Of a stretch of 64,000 bases of DNA, positions 8,632 through 17,018 are shown one piece after another (the first letter of the stretch is position 1; every line of letters starts with the position of its first letter). The notes under the pieces were generated by a model. That model made no database searches. It was not told the origin of the DNA and saw only the letters and a list, made by a program, of their open reading frames with translations. Source of the stretch: an uncultured Clostridia bacterium (GTDB lineage: Bacteria > Bacillota > Clostridia > Oscillospirales > CAG-382); assembly GCA_947630765.1 (NCBI GenBank), contig CANRIX010000007.1, forward strand, positions 1 through 64,000. The letters are read 5' to 3'. A program made the position numbers and the translations under genes.

Positions 8632-9219
8632 TTACCGTCGCGTCGGATCGAACGCCGCCTTGCGGCGCAGGTGCGCCGTCACGAACATCGCCAGCAGCAC
8701 GCCCGTGCCGAGCAGGTACGGGAACGCGCCCGCCGCGTCGCCGGTCGCCGGTGCGGAGGAAGTCGCGGACGTCGCGGAGGATGTGCCCACCGTCGAATCC
8801 GCCGACGAAGCATCCGTCCCGTCGGAGGACGCTGCGCTCGTCACATCAGAGGACGCCGCATCCGTTTCATCGGAGGTCGTCGCGTCACGCGCACCGTCGA
8901 AAGGCGCAGGCTCGTCGCCGTTGTCGGCAGCGCCGTCACCGCCGACGTCCGTCCCGGTACCCGTCCCCGCGTCCGTTCCGGCATTGCCGGCGTCGCCGGC
9001 ATCCCCGACGCCACCGGGGTTCGCCCCCTGCTGTACGCCGTCCGCCGCTTCCGCGCCGCCGACTGCGTCCGCACCCGCGCCGCCGATCGTACCGGCGCCC
9101 GCGTTCGTGCCCGCGCCGTTCACCTCCGCCATACACCAAACGGCGCACAGCGAAACGGCGGTCAGCACCGCGCAAAGCACAACGCTAAACCGGCAAAAAG
9201 AGGAATGTTTCATTTTCAT
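8632..9219 (-). CDS. Low-complexity secreted protein with sorting-signal-like C-terminus
   Basis: Protein of 195 residues with no recognised domain. An N-terminal signal segment (KHSSFCRFSVVLCAVLTAVS) is followed by about 110 residues made almost only of Gly, Ala, Asp, Thr and Ser, first Gly/Ala-rich and then Ser/Asp/Thr-rich. The C-terminus reads SSAPATGDAAGAF, a hydrophobic helix and a basic tail (AHLRRK), which resembles a PxTGD sortase signal like the SPETGD of the protein at 18063-18707. The ATG at 9219 follows GGAAAGGA. It is probably a wall-attached stalk or spacer; anchoring by the sortase encoded at 18758-19645 is inference. Confidence 0.65.
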   Translation of the reverse strand: MKMKHSSFCRFSVVLCAVLTAVSLCAVWCMAEVNGAGTNAGAGTIGGAGADAVGGAEAADGVQQGANPGGVGDAGDAGNAGTDAGTGTGTDVGGDGAADNGDEPAPFDGARDATTSDETDAASSDVTSAASSDGTDASSADSTVGTSSATSATSSAPATGDAAGAFPYLLGTGVLLAMFVTAHLRRKAAFDPTRR

Positions 9220-9275
9220 ATCGTTTTCGTTCCTTTCCAAACAGTTTTCACGGCCGAAAAAGGAACACGACGCGT

Positions 9276-9941
9276 TCAGGGCAGCTGCCAGTCGATCGCA
9301 CGCTCGCCGAGGAATCGGTTGCAGGCGGAGAAATGCCGACAGCCGAAGAACCCTCTGGAGGCCGAAAGCGGGCTTGGGTGCGGGGCTTCCAGCACGAGGT
9401 GCGCCGGATTGGTGACGAGCTGCTTCTTCGCCCGGGCGTAGCCGCCCCAAAGGAGGAAGCAGACCGGCTCCTTCCGCTCGTTGAGCAGTTCGATCGCCCG
9501 GTCGGTAAACTGTTCCCAGCCCTTCCCGCGATGGCTGCCCGCCTGCCCTTCGCGGACGGTCAGAACGCTGTTGAGCAGCAGGACGCCCCGCTTCGCCCAA
9601 AGCGTCAGATCCCCGTCCTTCGGCGGCGTACAGCCGAGGTCGCTTTGCAGTTCCTTGAAGATATTCGCCAGCGACGGCGGGATCTCCACCCCTTTTCGGA
9701 CGGAGAAGCACAGCCCGTGCGCCTGCCCGTACTCGTGATAGGGGTCCTGCCCCAAAATGACCACCCGAACGTCGTCGTATGCCGTTTCCCGGAAGGCCGC
9801 AAACAGATCCTCCATCGGTGGAAAGACCCGCACGTCCCGCCGGAAATACTCCTGCTTGAGAAAAGCGCGCAATTGCTGGTAATACGGTTTGCCGTACTCC
9901 GGCGCCAACCGTTCGTCCCAGCTGTTGCCGAACCGAAACAT
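9276..9941 (-). CDS. ung: Uracil-DNA glycosylase
   Basis: Family 1 uracil-DNA glycosylase of 221 residues, which removes uracil from DNA at the start of base excision repair. The water-activating loop VVILGQDPYHEYGQAHG, the middle LLLNSVLTV and the C-terminal HPSPLSASRGFFG motif are all present, and the length is normal. The ATG at 9941 is supported by GGAGG eight bases upstream. It lies 56 bp upstream of the low-complexity surface-protein gene on the same strand, probably as the promoter-proximal gene. Confidence 0.95.
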   Translation of the reverse strand: MFRFGNSWDERLAPEYGKPYYQQLRAFLKQEYFRRDVRVFPPMEDLFAAFRETAYDDVRVVILGQDPYHEYGQAHGLCFSVRKGVEIPPSLANIFKELQSDLGCTPPKDGDLTLWAKRGVLLLNSVLTVREGQAGSHRGKGWEQFTDRAIELLNERKEPVCFLLWGGYARAKKQLVTNPAHLVLEAPHPSPLSASRGFFGCRHFSACNRFLGERAIDWQLP

Positions 9942-10021
9942 CTTCGTCGCCTCCGATCCCATGGTTTTTATGAAGTCGAAAAGTCCTCCGTATCTGACGG
10001 AAGAACTCCTTTTCCGACACC

Positions 10022-10051
10022 AGTATACCACAAAATCGGTCCCATTTGCAA
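10022..10051 (-). promoter_or_regulatory. Promoter of ung
   Basis: Minus strand TTGCAA (10051-10046), 18-bp spacer, TATACT (10027-10022). Confidence 0.65.
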
Positions 10052-10144
10052 GAGCAAATCGGCCGTCGCGATGAAAAATCGCAAAATTAGTTTGCCCGTC
10101 CTCAAAAAATGTATCCGCAAGGCAAAAAAATTGTCCGCAATGAG

Positions 10145-10173
10145 TTGACAAAACCGCACGAAAAGGGTAAAAT
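10145..10173 (+). promoter_or_regulatory. Sigma-A promoter of mgtE
   Basis: TTGACA (10145-10150), 17-bp spacer, TAAAAT (10168-10173). It is followed by a leader of about 220 nt before the mgtE start. Confidence 0.85.
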
Positions 10174-10179
10174 GATAGA

Positions 10180-10398
10180 GGAAAATCGACAAACGAAAGG
10201 AAGGGAACGTCAGATGGACGCTGGACGAAGTAATGGCATAAATCCGCCGTGTCGGGCGAAGTCCATCCGGGCCCTCCTTTTCGGTTCGCCGCGTACAAGC
10301 GTCCGAACATAGGGGCTTTCGCGGAATTTGACCGTTTCCGCGGCCGGTTTACGCCATTTTTCGTACCTATTATGACCGAAGAATGGAGGAAACCGCCA
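10180..10398 (+). promoter_or_regulatory. Long structured 5' leader of mgtE, unidentified
   Basis: The leader contains the inverted repeat GATGGAC (10213-10219) / GTCCATC (10261-10267) and a CGCGGAA / TTCCGCG hairpin (10320-10342) before the AGGAGG-type ribosome site. Magnesium-transporter leaders often carry an M-box riboswitch, but I do not recognise the M-box conserved segments here. Regulation by another RNA structure is possible and unproven. Confidence 0.4.
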
Positions 10399-11772
10399 AT
10401 GAATTTTGAAGAAATGCTCCGCGAGGAACTGCCCGGAAAGATCCGGGAGCTGCTCGAGGAGCGGAAGTTCCACGAACTGCAGGAAACGCTTTCCGTGCTG
10501 GAGCCGCAGGATATCGCCCTCGTTTCGGAGCGTCTGGAGGAGCGGGACGTGCTTCTGCTGTTCCGCCTGCTTCCGCGCGAAACGGCGTCAAAGGTGTTCG
10601 TCGAAATGTCGCCGGAACTGCAGGAAGCGCTCATCGGCATGTTCAGCGACGCAAAGCTGCGCGAAGTGCTCGCCGAACTGTATATCGACGACACGGTCGA
10701 CCTGATCGAGGAGATGCCTGCGGGCGTGGTCAAGCGCATCCTGCGCAACACCGACGGCGAATCCCGTGCCGCCATCAACGAGATCCTGTGCTACCCGAAG
10801 GACAGTGCGGGCAGCATCATGACGACCGAATACGTCCGGCTCGACCGGGATCTCACGGTCGCCGACGCGTTCGCCCGCATCCGGCGGGTCGGCGTGGATA
10901 AGGAGACCGTATATACCTGCTACGTCACCGAATCCGACCGGCGGCTCATCGGCCTCGTCACCGTCAAGGAGCTTCTGTTCGCGGACGCGGAGGCCGTCAT
11001 CGGGGACATCATGACGACCAACGTCATCTACGTCGATACCCACGAGGACAAGGAAGTCGTCGCCCAGGTCATGGGCAAGTACGATTTCCTCGCGCTCCCG
11101 GTGGTGGATCGCGGCGGGCGGCTGGTCGGCATCGTGACCTACGACGACGCGGCGGACGTCATGCGGGACGAAGCGACGGAGGACATTCAGAAGATGGCCG
11201 CCATCGTCCCGTCGGAAAAGCCCTACCTCAAGACCGGCGTGTTTGAGACGTGGCGGAAGCGGATCCCGTGGCTGCTGGTGCTGCTGGTTTCCGCGACGTT
11301 CACCGGCAGGATCCTCGGGCATTACGAATCGGCGCTCGGCGCGGTGCCGCTGCTGACCGTTTTCATTCCGATGCTTATGGACACCGGCGGCAACGCGGGC
11401 AGTCAGGCGTCGGTGACGGTCATTCGCGGGCTTTCCCTCGGCGAACTGCAATTGCGGGACGTCCTGCGGGTGGTCTGGAAGGAATTCCGGGTCGCGCTGC
11501 TCTGCGGACTGTCGCTTGCGTCCGTCGGGCTTCTCAAGGCGCTGTTCATCGACCGCGCCGACCTGCGGACCGCCGCCGTCGTCTGCGTGACGCTCGCGCT
11601 GACCGTCCTGCTCGCGAAGCTGGTCGGCAGCACCCTGCCCCTGCTTGCCAAGCGCGTCGGGTTCGACCCGGCGGTCATGGCGAGCCCGTTCATCACGACC
11701 ATCGTCGACGCGCTGTCGCTGCTGGTGTATTTCGCCGTCGCGTCCGCGCTGCTCCCGGCGCTCGCCGGCTGA
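10399..11772 (+). CDS. mgtE: Magnesium transporter MgtE
   Basis: Magnesium channel of 457 residues. The N-terminal MgtE domain (residues 1-130) precedes paired CBS domains (about 135-260, with CYPKDSAGSIMTTEYVRL and VTVKELLFADAEAVIGDIMTTNV). Five C-terminal membrane helices follow, with the pore signature PMLMDTGGNAGSQASV. The ATG at 10399 follows GGAGGAAA. A longer reading frame upstream lies inside the leader and is rejected. The CBS domains sense cytosolic Mg2+ in characterised relatives. The alpha-galactosidase gene begins 31 bp downstream and may be partly co-transcribed. Confidence 0.95.
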   Translation: MNFEEMLREELPGKIRELLEERKFHELQETLSVLEPQDIALVSERLEERDVLLLFRLLPRETASKVFVEMSPELQEALIGMFSDAKLREVLAELYIDDTVDLIEEMPAGVVKRILRNTDGESRAAINEILCYPKDSAGSIMTTEYVRLDRDLTVADAFARIRRVGVDKETVYTCYVTESDRRLIGLVTVKELLFADAEAVIGDIMTTNVIYVDTHEDKEVVAQVMGKYDFLALPVVDRGGRLVGIVTYDDAADVMRDEATEDIQKMAAIVPSEKPYLKTGVFETWRKRIPWLLVLLVSATFTGRILGHYESALGAVPLLTVFIPMLMDTGGNAGSQASVTVIRGLSLGELQLRDVLRVVWKEFRVALLCGLSLASVGLLKALFIDRADLRTAAVVCVTLALTVLLAKLVGSTLPLLAKRVGFDPAVMASPFITTIVDALSLLVYFAVASALLPALAG

Positions 11773-11803
11773 TCACGACTGACCATATTTTCGGAGGTAC
11801 CCA

Positions 11804-13990
11804 ATGAGCATCCACTTTGACCCGCAAACCCTGCAGTTCCAGCTCAACACCCGCACGTCGAGCTACGTCATGCAGGTCCGCAACGGCTTCCTGCTGCACC
11901 TCTACTGGGGCGCACGCCTGCAGGACGGCGACCACTCCTATTTCTTCCGCGAGCAGGGCCGCGCGGCCTTCTCCCCGCGCATGGAGAACGGCGGGGGCTT
12001 TATCCTCGACGACGTCCCGCTGGAATACCCCTGCTGGGGGCGCGGCGACCTGCGGACCCCGGCGCTGGAGGTGCGCAACCCCGACGGCTCGAACATCGTC
12101 GACCTGCGCTATGAAAGCCACGAGATCCTCCCCGGCAAGCCCCGGATCCCCGGTCTGCCGGCGGTCTACGTCGAAAACGACGGCGAATGCGAAACGCTGG
12201 TCGTCCGCCTGCGCGACGGCGTCAGCGGCGTGGAAGCAGACCTGTACTACTGCGTGCTGGAGGACCACGACGTCCTGACCCGCTACGCCCGCATACGCAA
12301 CGGCGGGACGGACGCGGTGCGCCTGCTCCGCGCGATGAGCGCGAGCGTGGATTTCGACCACACGCGGTATGATATCCTGTCCAATTACGGCACGCACTGC
12401 CGGGAACGCCAAATCGAGCGCCATCCGCTTCAGCACGGACGGTTCACGATTTCCAGCCGTCGCGGCGCTTCCTCGCACGTCCATAACCCGTTCCTGCTGC
12501 TCGCGTCGCCGACGGCGGACGAAACGTCCGGCGAGGTGTACGCGTCGGTGCTGGTCTATTCCGGGTCCTTCGCGGCGGAAGCGGCCGGCGGGCAGTTCGA
12601 CGCCGCCCGTGCGATGATCGGGCTGAACCCGGAGGAATTTTCCTGGAAACTGGAACCGGGCGAGGATTTCTTCACCCCCGAAGCGGTCCTGACCTATTCG
12701 GGCGAAGGGCTGGGCTATATGTCCCGCACCCTGCACCGCCTGTTCCGCACCCGGCTCTGCCGCGGAAAGTACCACGACGCACGCCGCCCGGTCCTGCTCA
12801 ACCTATGGGAGGCCTGCTACTTCAATTTCGACGAGGAGAAGATCAAGCGCATCGCGGACAGCTGTGCGGAACTCGGGGTCGAACTGCTGGTCATCGACGA
12901 CGCGTGGTTCGGCGAGCGCAACAGTGACAACAGCTCCCTCGGCGACTGGTACGTCAACCGCAAAAAGCTCCCGCACGGGCTGGAAGGCGTCGAGGAGTAC
13001 CTCAAACCGCTCGGTCTGGACCTCGGCATCTGGTTCGAGCCGGAAATGATCTCCCCGAACAGCGACCTCTACCGTGCGCACCCGGATTGGTGCCTGCACG
13101 TCGACGGCCGTCCCCGCTCGGAGGGTCGCAACCAGCTGATCCTCGACCTGTGCCGCCCCGAAGTGCGGGACTACCTGTACGACTGCGTTTCCGCCGTGCT
13201 CAAGGACGGCAAAATCAAGTACGTCAAGTGGGACTACAACCGCAACATGACCGAGGTCGGCAGTCCGACCCTCCCCGCCGACCGGCAGGGCGAGGTCACG
13301 CACCGCTACTACCTCGGGCTGTACGAACTGCTCGAACGGCTGGTCGGCGATTACCCGGACGTGCTGTTCGAATCCTGCTCCGGCGGCGGCGGACGATTCG
13401 ACGCCGGTATGCTCTACTATATGCCGCAGGTCTGGACGTCGGACAACTCGGACGCCATCGAGCGCCTGCGTATCCAGTACGGCACGTCGCTGGTCTACCC
13501 GCTTTCGGCGATGAGCGCCCACGTTTCCGCCAGCCCGAACCACCAGACCGGGCACGTCACCCCGTTCGAGACGCGCGTCTGCGTCGCCCTGACCGGCTCG
13601 TTCGGCTTTGAGCTGGACCCGACCGCGCTTTCCGACGCGGAACGCGAACAGGTCCGCCAGGCGGCGTCCCTCCATAAGGAGCTCGGCGAGGTCCTCGCGA
13701 CCGGCGATTACTACCGCCTGCGCAACCCGTTTGAGGAGACCTGCTCGGCGTGGTGCACGGTGTCCGCCGACCGCTCGATCTGCGTGGCGGGTTACGTGCT
13801 GACCCATGTGCGGATGTACGGCAACAACGAGCGCATCGCCCTGCGCGGGCTCAAGCCGGACGCGCTCTACCGCGAACGCTTCACCGGCGAGACCTACCGC
13901 GGGGACGAGCTGATGGGCTTCGGTCTGCACGCCCCCACGACGCTCGAATACCGCAGTATCCTCTGGGTGCTGGAAGAAGTATCGAACTAA
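11804..13990 (+). CDS. GH36 alpha-galactosidase
   Basis: Cytoplasmic alpha-galactosidase of 728 residues that hydrolyses raffinose-family sugars or melibiose. It has the full GH36 layout: N-terminal beta-supersandwich, central barrel and C-terminal beta domain. The nucleophile motif is KWDYNR (Asp477), followed by ESCSGGGGRFD, and the acid/base motif is WTSDNSD (Asp547); the 70-residue spacing fits the family. SASPNHQTGH is also typical. There is no signal peptide. The start ATG follows GGAGG. No sugar transporter or regulator adjoins it, so uptake genes must be elsewhere. Confidence 0.93.
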   Translation: MSIHFDPQTLQFQLNTRTSSYVMQVRNGFLLHLYWGARLQDGDHSYFFREQGRAAFSPRMENGGGFILDDVPLEYPCWGRGDLRTPALEVRNPDGSNIVDLRYESHEILPGKPRIPGLPAVYVENDGECETLVVRLRDGVSGVEADLYYCVLEDHDVLTRYARIRNGGTDAVRLLRAMSASVDFDHTRYDILSNYGTHCRERQIERHPLQHGRFTISSRRGASSHVHNPFLLLASPTADETSGEVYASVLVYSGSFAAEAAGGQFDAARAMIGLNPEEFSWKLEPGEDFFTPEAVLTYSGEGLGYMSRTLHRLFRTRLCRGKYHDARRPVLLNLWEACYFNFDEEKIKRIADSCAELGVELLVIDDAWFGERNSDNSSLGDWYVNRKKLPHGLEGVEEYLKPLGLDLGIWFEPEMISPNSDLYRAHPDWCLHVDGRPRSEGRNQLILDLCRPEVRDYLYDCVSAVLKDGKIKYVKWDYNRNMTEVGSPTLPADRQGEVTHRYYLGLYELLERLVGDYPDVLFESCSGGGGRFDAGMLYYMPQVWTSDNSDAIERLRIQYGTSLVYPLSAMSAHVSASPNHQTGHVTPFETRVCVALTGSFGFELDPTALSDAEREQVRQAASLHKELGEVLATGDYYRLRNPFEETCSAWCTVSADRSICVAGYVLTHVRMYGNNERIALRGLKPDALYRERFTGETYRGDELMGFGLHAPTTLEYRSILWVLEEVSN

Positions 13991-14025
13991 GCGCGGTCAC
14001 GCGTGAATATGAAGGAGGAAATGTT

Positions 14026-14268
14026 ATGCAATTCCTGAAAACCTTTTGGCCCCTGCCGTTCAAAGTCCGTCCGAAGGACGTCACCTCGCTCGTGGTGCAG
14101 TTGATCATCGCTGTCGTGGTCTGCGCCGTATTCGGTCTGCTGATCGGACTGCTCGCGTGGATCCCGATCGCGGGGATCCTGTTTGGGCTGGTCGGTTCGC
14201 TGGTCGAGCTGTACGGGTTGATCGACATCGTTCTTTGCGTGCTGATCTTTCTGGATCTCCTGAAGTGA
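14026..14268 (+). CDS. Small two-helix membrane protein
   Basis: Protein of 80 residues, no family recognised. A basic amphipathic start (MQFLKTFWPLPFKVRPKD) precedes two hydrophobic stretches separated by a short WIPIAG turn. It resembles the many short integral membrane proteins of clostridia. AAGGAGGAA supports the ATG at 14026. It follows the alpha-galactosidase stop by 35 bp and is followed by a strong terminator, so it closes the mgtE/alpha-galactosidase transcription unit. Confidence 0.6.
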   Translation: MQFLKTFWPLPFKVRPKDVTSLVVQLIIAVVVCAVFGLLIGLLAWIPIAGILFGLVGSLVELYGLIDIVLCVLIFLDLLK

Positions 14269-14278
14269 CCGTCCCGCA

Positions 14279-14316
14279 TCGCCCCGCCGGTTCGCCCGGC
14301 GGGGTGTTTGCCTTTT
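14279..14316 (+). terminator. Rho-independent terminator
   Basis: GCCCCGCCGG / CCCGGCGGGG closes a TTCG tetraloop and is followed by TGTTTGCCTTTTTT. Confidence 0.85.
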
Positions 14317-14329
14317 TTCGCCCGATTTT

Positions 14330-14416
14330 CCGTTTGAAAAGGTGTTGCCGTATTTGCACGGCTTCCCGTTTGGAAATGCGTTGCCCGTTTTTGCACGGCT
14401 GTTCGTTTGAAAAAGC
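14330..14416. repeat. Imperfect tandem repeat, about 36-bp unit
   Basis: Two and a half copies of a unit reading roughly CCGTTTG-AAA-GTTGCCGT-TTTGCACGGCT lie between the terminator and the SGNH lipoprotein gene. Each unit contains a GCCGT/ACGGC inverted repeat, so each could form a small hairpin. The last partial unit runs into GGTATACT, a likely -10 element for the downstream gene. Confidence 0.6.
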
Positions 14417-14473
14417 GTTCGGCGGGGTATACTTTTCAAAAAGACCCCGCAACGCAGAAAGGAAGGACCCCGT

Positions 14474-15604
14474 ATGCACCCCGTCGCCGTTTCCCGCCGC
14501 GTCGCAGCGCTGCTGCTGACGTTCGCGCTCCTGCTGACGTTCGCCGCCTGCGGACCGGACCGCACGGAACCCGTTTCGTCCGAAGCGTCGTCCGAAGCGC
14601 CTTTCGGCGCCGAATCCAACCTCTCGCCGGGAAACAGTTCGGACGAGCCGACCGTTTCCGCCCTCCCGCCGGAGAGCGGTTCGGACGAGCCGACCGTTTC
14701 CGCCCTCCCGCCGGGGGACAGTTCGGACGAGCCGACCGTTTCCGCCCTCCCGCCGGGGGACAGCTCGGACGAGCCGCCCGTTTCGGACCTCCCGTCCGCG
14801 AGCGGGCCGGGGCAGAGCCAACCGATCGACCCCCTGCCGAGCGAAAGCCTGCCGGAGGACGCGCCGGTGCAGGAGGTGTTCGGGCGGAATTTCTGCTATG
14901 TCGCCCTCGGCGATTCCATCTGCCGCGGATACGGGCTGAAAGATCCGGCGACTCAGCGCTATTCGTCCATCATCGGGCGGGAAACCGGCTGCACGGTCTA
15001 TAACTACGGCGTCGACGGGCAGACCGGGGAAGGACTGCTGACCTTCCTGCGTCAGGGCAAGGCGGAAGCGCTGCCGGAAGCGGACGTCGTTTCGGTCTGC
15101 ATCGGGGCAAATAACCTGCTGCACGCGCTCTCCGACCTGATGCGCTCCCTGCTCAGCGCCGACGCACTGACCTCGCAGACCACGTCCACGGTCGACGCGG
15201 GTGCGCTGCTCGACGCGGCGGACGAAGCGCTCGCCGCCTTCCGGGAGGAGCTGCCCGCCATCCTCGAACAGATTTCGCAAGCGAACCCGGACGCGACGGT
15301 CCTGCTGCAGACGGTGTACAACCCCTACCGCAGCTTCACGCAGTTTTCCCTGCGCGTCAACGGCGAAAGGACCGCCTTCGCCGACGTCGCCGACCTGTGC
15401 GTGACCCGGCTCAACGACATCCTGCGCGAGGGTGCGAAAACCTACGGCTGTACGCTCTGCGACGTGTACGACGCGTTCGAGCAGACGTCCAGTCAACTGG
15501 TCAACGCCTCGCTCGGGCGGCTGAACTTCGACCCGCACCCGACCGCCGACGGACATCTCGTCATCGCCGAGGTGATTCGCAGGAATTTACCCACTTTCGA
15601 TTGA
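14474..15604 (+). CDS. SGNH/GDSL hydrolase lipoprotein with Ser/Pro/acidic repeats
   Basis: Secreted lipid-anchored esterase or lipase-like protein of 376 residues. The signal peptide ends LLTFAAC (lipobox Cys26). A disordered linker (about residues 30-135) contains four 14-residue repeats of the type SSDEPTVSALPPG. The catalytic domain has all SGNH blocks: VALGDSICRGYG (nucleophile Ser), GVDGQTG, CIGANN, and FDPHPTADGH with the Asp-x-x-His pair. This is the layout of SGNH esterases that deacylate lipids or wall glycans; the substrate is not evident. A terminator follows directly. Confidence 0.88.
   Translation: MHPVAVSRRVAALLLTFALLLTFAACGPDRTEPVSSEASSEAPFGAESNLSPGNSSDEPTVSALPPESGSDEPTVSALPPGDSSDEPTVSALPPGDSSDEPPVSDLPSASGPGQSQPIDPLPSESLPEDAPVQEVFGRNFCYVALGDSICRGYGLKDPATQRYSSIIGRETGCTVYNYGVDGQTGEGLLTFLRQGKAEALPEADVVSVCIGANNLLHALSDLMRSLLSADALTSQTTSTVDAGALLDAADEALAAFREELPAILEQISQANPDATVLLQTVYNPYRSFTQFSLRVNGERTAFADVADLCVTRLNDILREGAKTYGCTLCDVYDAFEQTSSQLVNASLGRLNFDPHPTADGHLVIAEVIRRNLPTFD
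14634..14801 (+). repeat. 42-bp coding tandem repeat in the SGNH lipoprotein
   Basis: Four copies of a 42-bp unit encode the SSDEPTVSALPPG-type linker. The middle copies are almost identical at DNA level, so copy number may vary between strains. Confidence 0.75.
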
Positions 15605-15620
15605 TTTTTGCCCAAGAAAC

Positions 15621-15668
15621 AACGCCGCGTTGTGCCGAATCGCACGCACGGCGTTTTGTCTTTTTGGC
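15621..15668 (+). terminator. Rho-independent terminator
   Basis: AACGCCG / CGGCGTT with inner GTGC / GCAC, followed by TTGTCTTTTT. Confidence 0.75.
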
Positions 15669-15696
15669 GAATCTGGCGAAAACAACTACCCGTCGC

Positions 15697-15725
15697 TTGC
15701 AAAATCCCCGCCGATATGGTATCCT
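15697..15725 (+). promoter_or_regulatory. Promoter of XRE-DUF2807 gene
   Basis: TTGCAA (15697-15702), 17-bp spacer, TATCCT (15720-15725). Confidence 0.7.
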
Positions 15726-15761
15726 ATAGTCGAAAACCAAACACGGAAAGGATGCGACACC

Positions 15762-16913
15762 ATGTATCAAATCGAATCCATCGGCCCGGTCATCGCCGCC
15801 CGTCGAAAGGAACTGGGTATGACGCAGGAACAGCTCGCCGTTCGCCTGCATATCACGGCGCAGGCGGTCAGCAAATGGGAGAGCGGCGCGGGATACCCCG
15901 ACCTCGCGATGCTGCCGAGGATCGCCGAAGCGCTCTCGGTCTCGCCGAACGTCCTGCTCGGCGGGGAAGCGGAAGCCCCGGCGCAGGAACCGATCCCCGA
16001 AGCCGCCCCGGAGCCGCCCGCCGTGCCGGTGCGAAAGGAAACCATCCTGTCCCGCCTGTTCCGCAGGGACCCGCCGCCTACGCCCGTCGGACAACCAGCC
16101 CACGCCGAGCCTCCGCCCGCCGGACAGCCGGTCCGCTCCGAATGGAACGGCGTCAATTCCGTCGAAGTGTCCGCCGGGTATCTCTGCCGGATTGAACTGC
16201 AAGCGGGCGACGGCGGGCCGACCGTCGTCGAAGCGCAGGGCAGCTCGTGCTTCCTGTCGCTGCTGGAAGTGACCGGGGCGGGGAATACCCTCCGCGTTCT
16301 CGTCCGTTCCGTCTACGGCTCGGTCAGCGAATGGGGAAGCAACCGCGTGACCGTCCGCTGCGGCTTCTCCCAAGGGGAATACCTGGACGTGAACATCACC
16401 GGCTGCTCCGAAATCCTTGCCGAACCGTCGTTCCGCGAAGCGGACCTGCGTATCACCGGGTCGGGAACCATCGACGGAACGTCCGTTGCGCAGTGCGACG
16501 CACGCGTGACCGGCTCGGGGAAAGTGCGCCTGCGGGAATCGACCGAACGTCTGGTCGCCGCCGTCGCCGGGTCGGGCGAGATCGTCTGCCAGACGGCGGA
16601 AAACCTGACGGCGATCCTCAGCGGAAGCGGGGGCATTACCTGTAAAGACGCGCACGGCACGGCGGACGTTCGTATCAGCGGTACGGGCAAAGTGCATCTG
16701 GGCGGCACGGTGGACTCTCTGCACGTCGACGTCAGCGGACTCGGCGACCTGTTTGCCAACAGGCTTACCGCCGGGGAGGCGGATCTGGAGGGAAACGGCA
16801 TGGGGTCCATCGCCGTCGGGCGGGTCGTCGGTCGCTGTTCCGAACGGGTCGGCAGGACGCTCAGCTGCACCGTTTCCCATCGCGGCGCGAACGACCCGAC
16901 GGACGCGGAATGA
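15762..16913 (+). CDS. XRE-family regulator fused to a DUF2807 beta-helix domain
   Basis: Protein of 383 residues. Residues 1-65 are an XRE helix-turn-helix (GMTQEQLAVRLHITAQAVSKWESG). A Pro/Ala/Glu-rich linker follows (about 70-125). Residues about 130-360 carry repeated turns with Gly-Ser-Gly pivots (ITGSGTIDG, VTGSGKVRL, VAGSGEIVC, LSGSGGITC), the pattern of the DUF2807/GIN beta-helix. That domain is usually extracytoplasmic, yet here there is no signal peptide or membrane helix between the parts. The ATG at 15762 follows GGAAAGGA. It is monocistronic, with its own promoter and terminator. DNA binding is likely; what the beta-helix senses or binds is unknown. Confidence 0.8.
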   Translation: MYQIESIGPVIAARRKELGMTQEQLAVRLHITAQAVSKWESGAGYPDLAMLPRIAEALSVSPNVLLGGEAEAPAQEPIPEAAPEPPAVPVRKETILSRLFRRDPPPTPVGQPAHAEPPPAGQPVRSEWNGVNSVEVSAGYLCRIELQAGDGGPTVVEAQGSSCFLSLLEVTGAGNTLRVLVRSVYGSVSEWGSNRVTVRCGFSQGEYLDVNITGCSEILAEPSFREADLRITGSGTIDGTSVAQCDARVTGSGKVRLRESTERLVAAVAGSGEIVCQTAENLTAILSGSGGITCKDAHGTADVRISGTGKVHLGGTVDSLHVDVSGLGDLFANRLTAGEADLEGNGMGSIAVGRVVGRCSERVGRTLSCTVSHRGANDPTDAE

Positions 16914-16943
16914 CCGAACGGACGCGCCCATTTCCCCGCCGCA

Positions 16944-16979
16944 CGTAAAAAAGTCAGCCTTTCGGCTGACTTTTTTACG
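16944..16979. terminator. Bidirectional terminator
   Basis: Perfect palindrome CGTAAAAAAGTCAGCC ttt GGCTGACTTTTTTACG between the convergent XRE-DUF2807 and LCP genes; it has A/T tracts on both sides. Confidence 0.9.
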
Positions 16980-17018
16980 ATTCCGTATCATTCTATAGGG
17001 CTTGGACACCCCGCCGGC

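Noticed and set aside
10180..10398. M-box magnesium riboswitch before mgtE
   Set aside because: I could not find the conserved M-box segments, so it is listed only as an unidentified structured leader.
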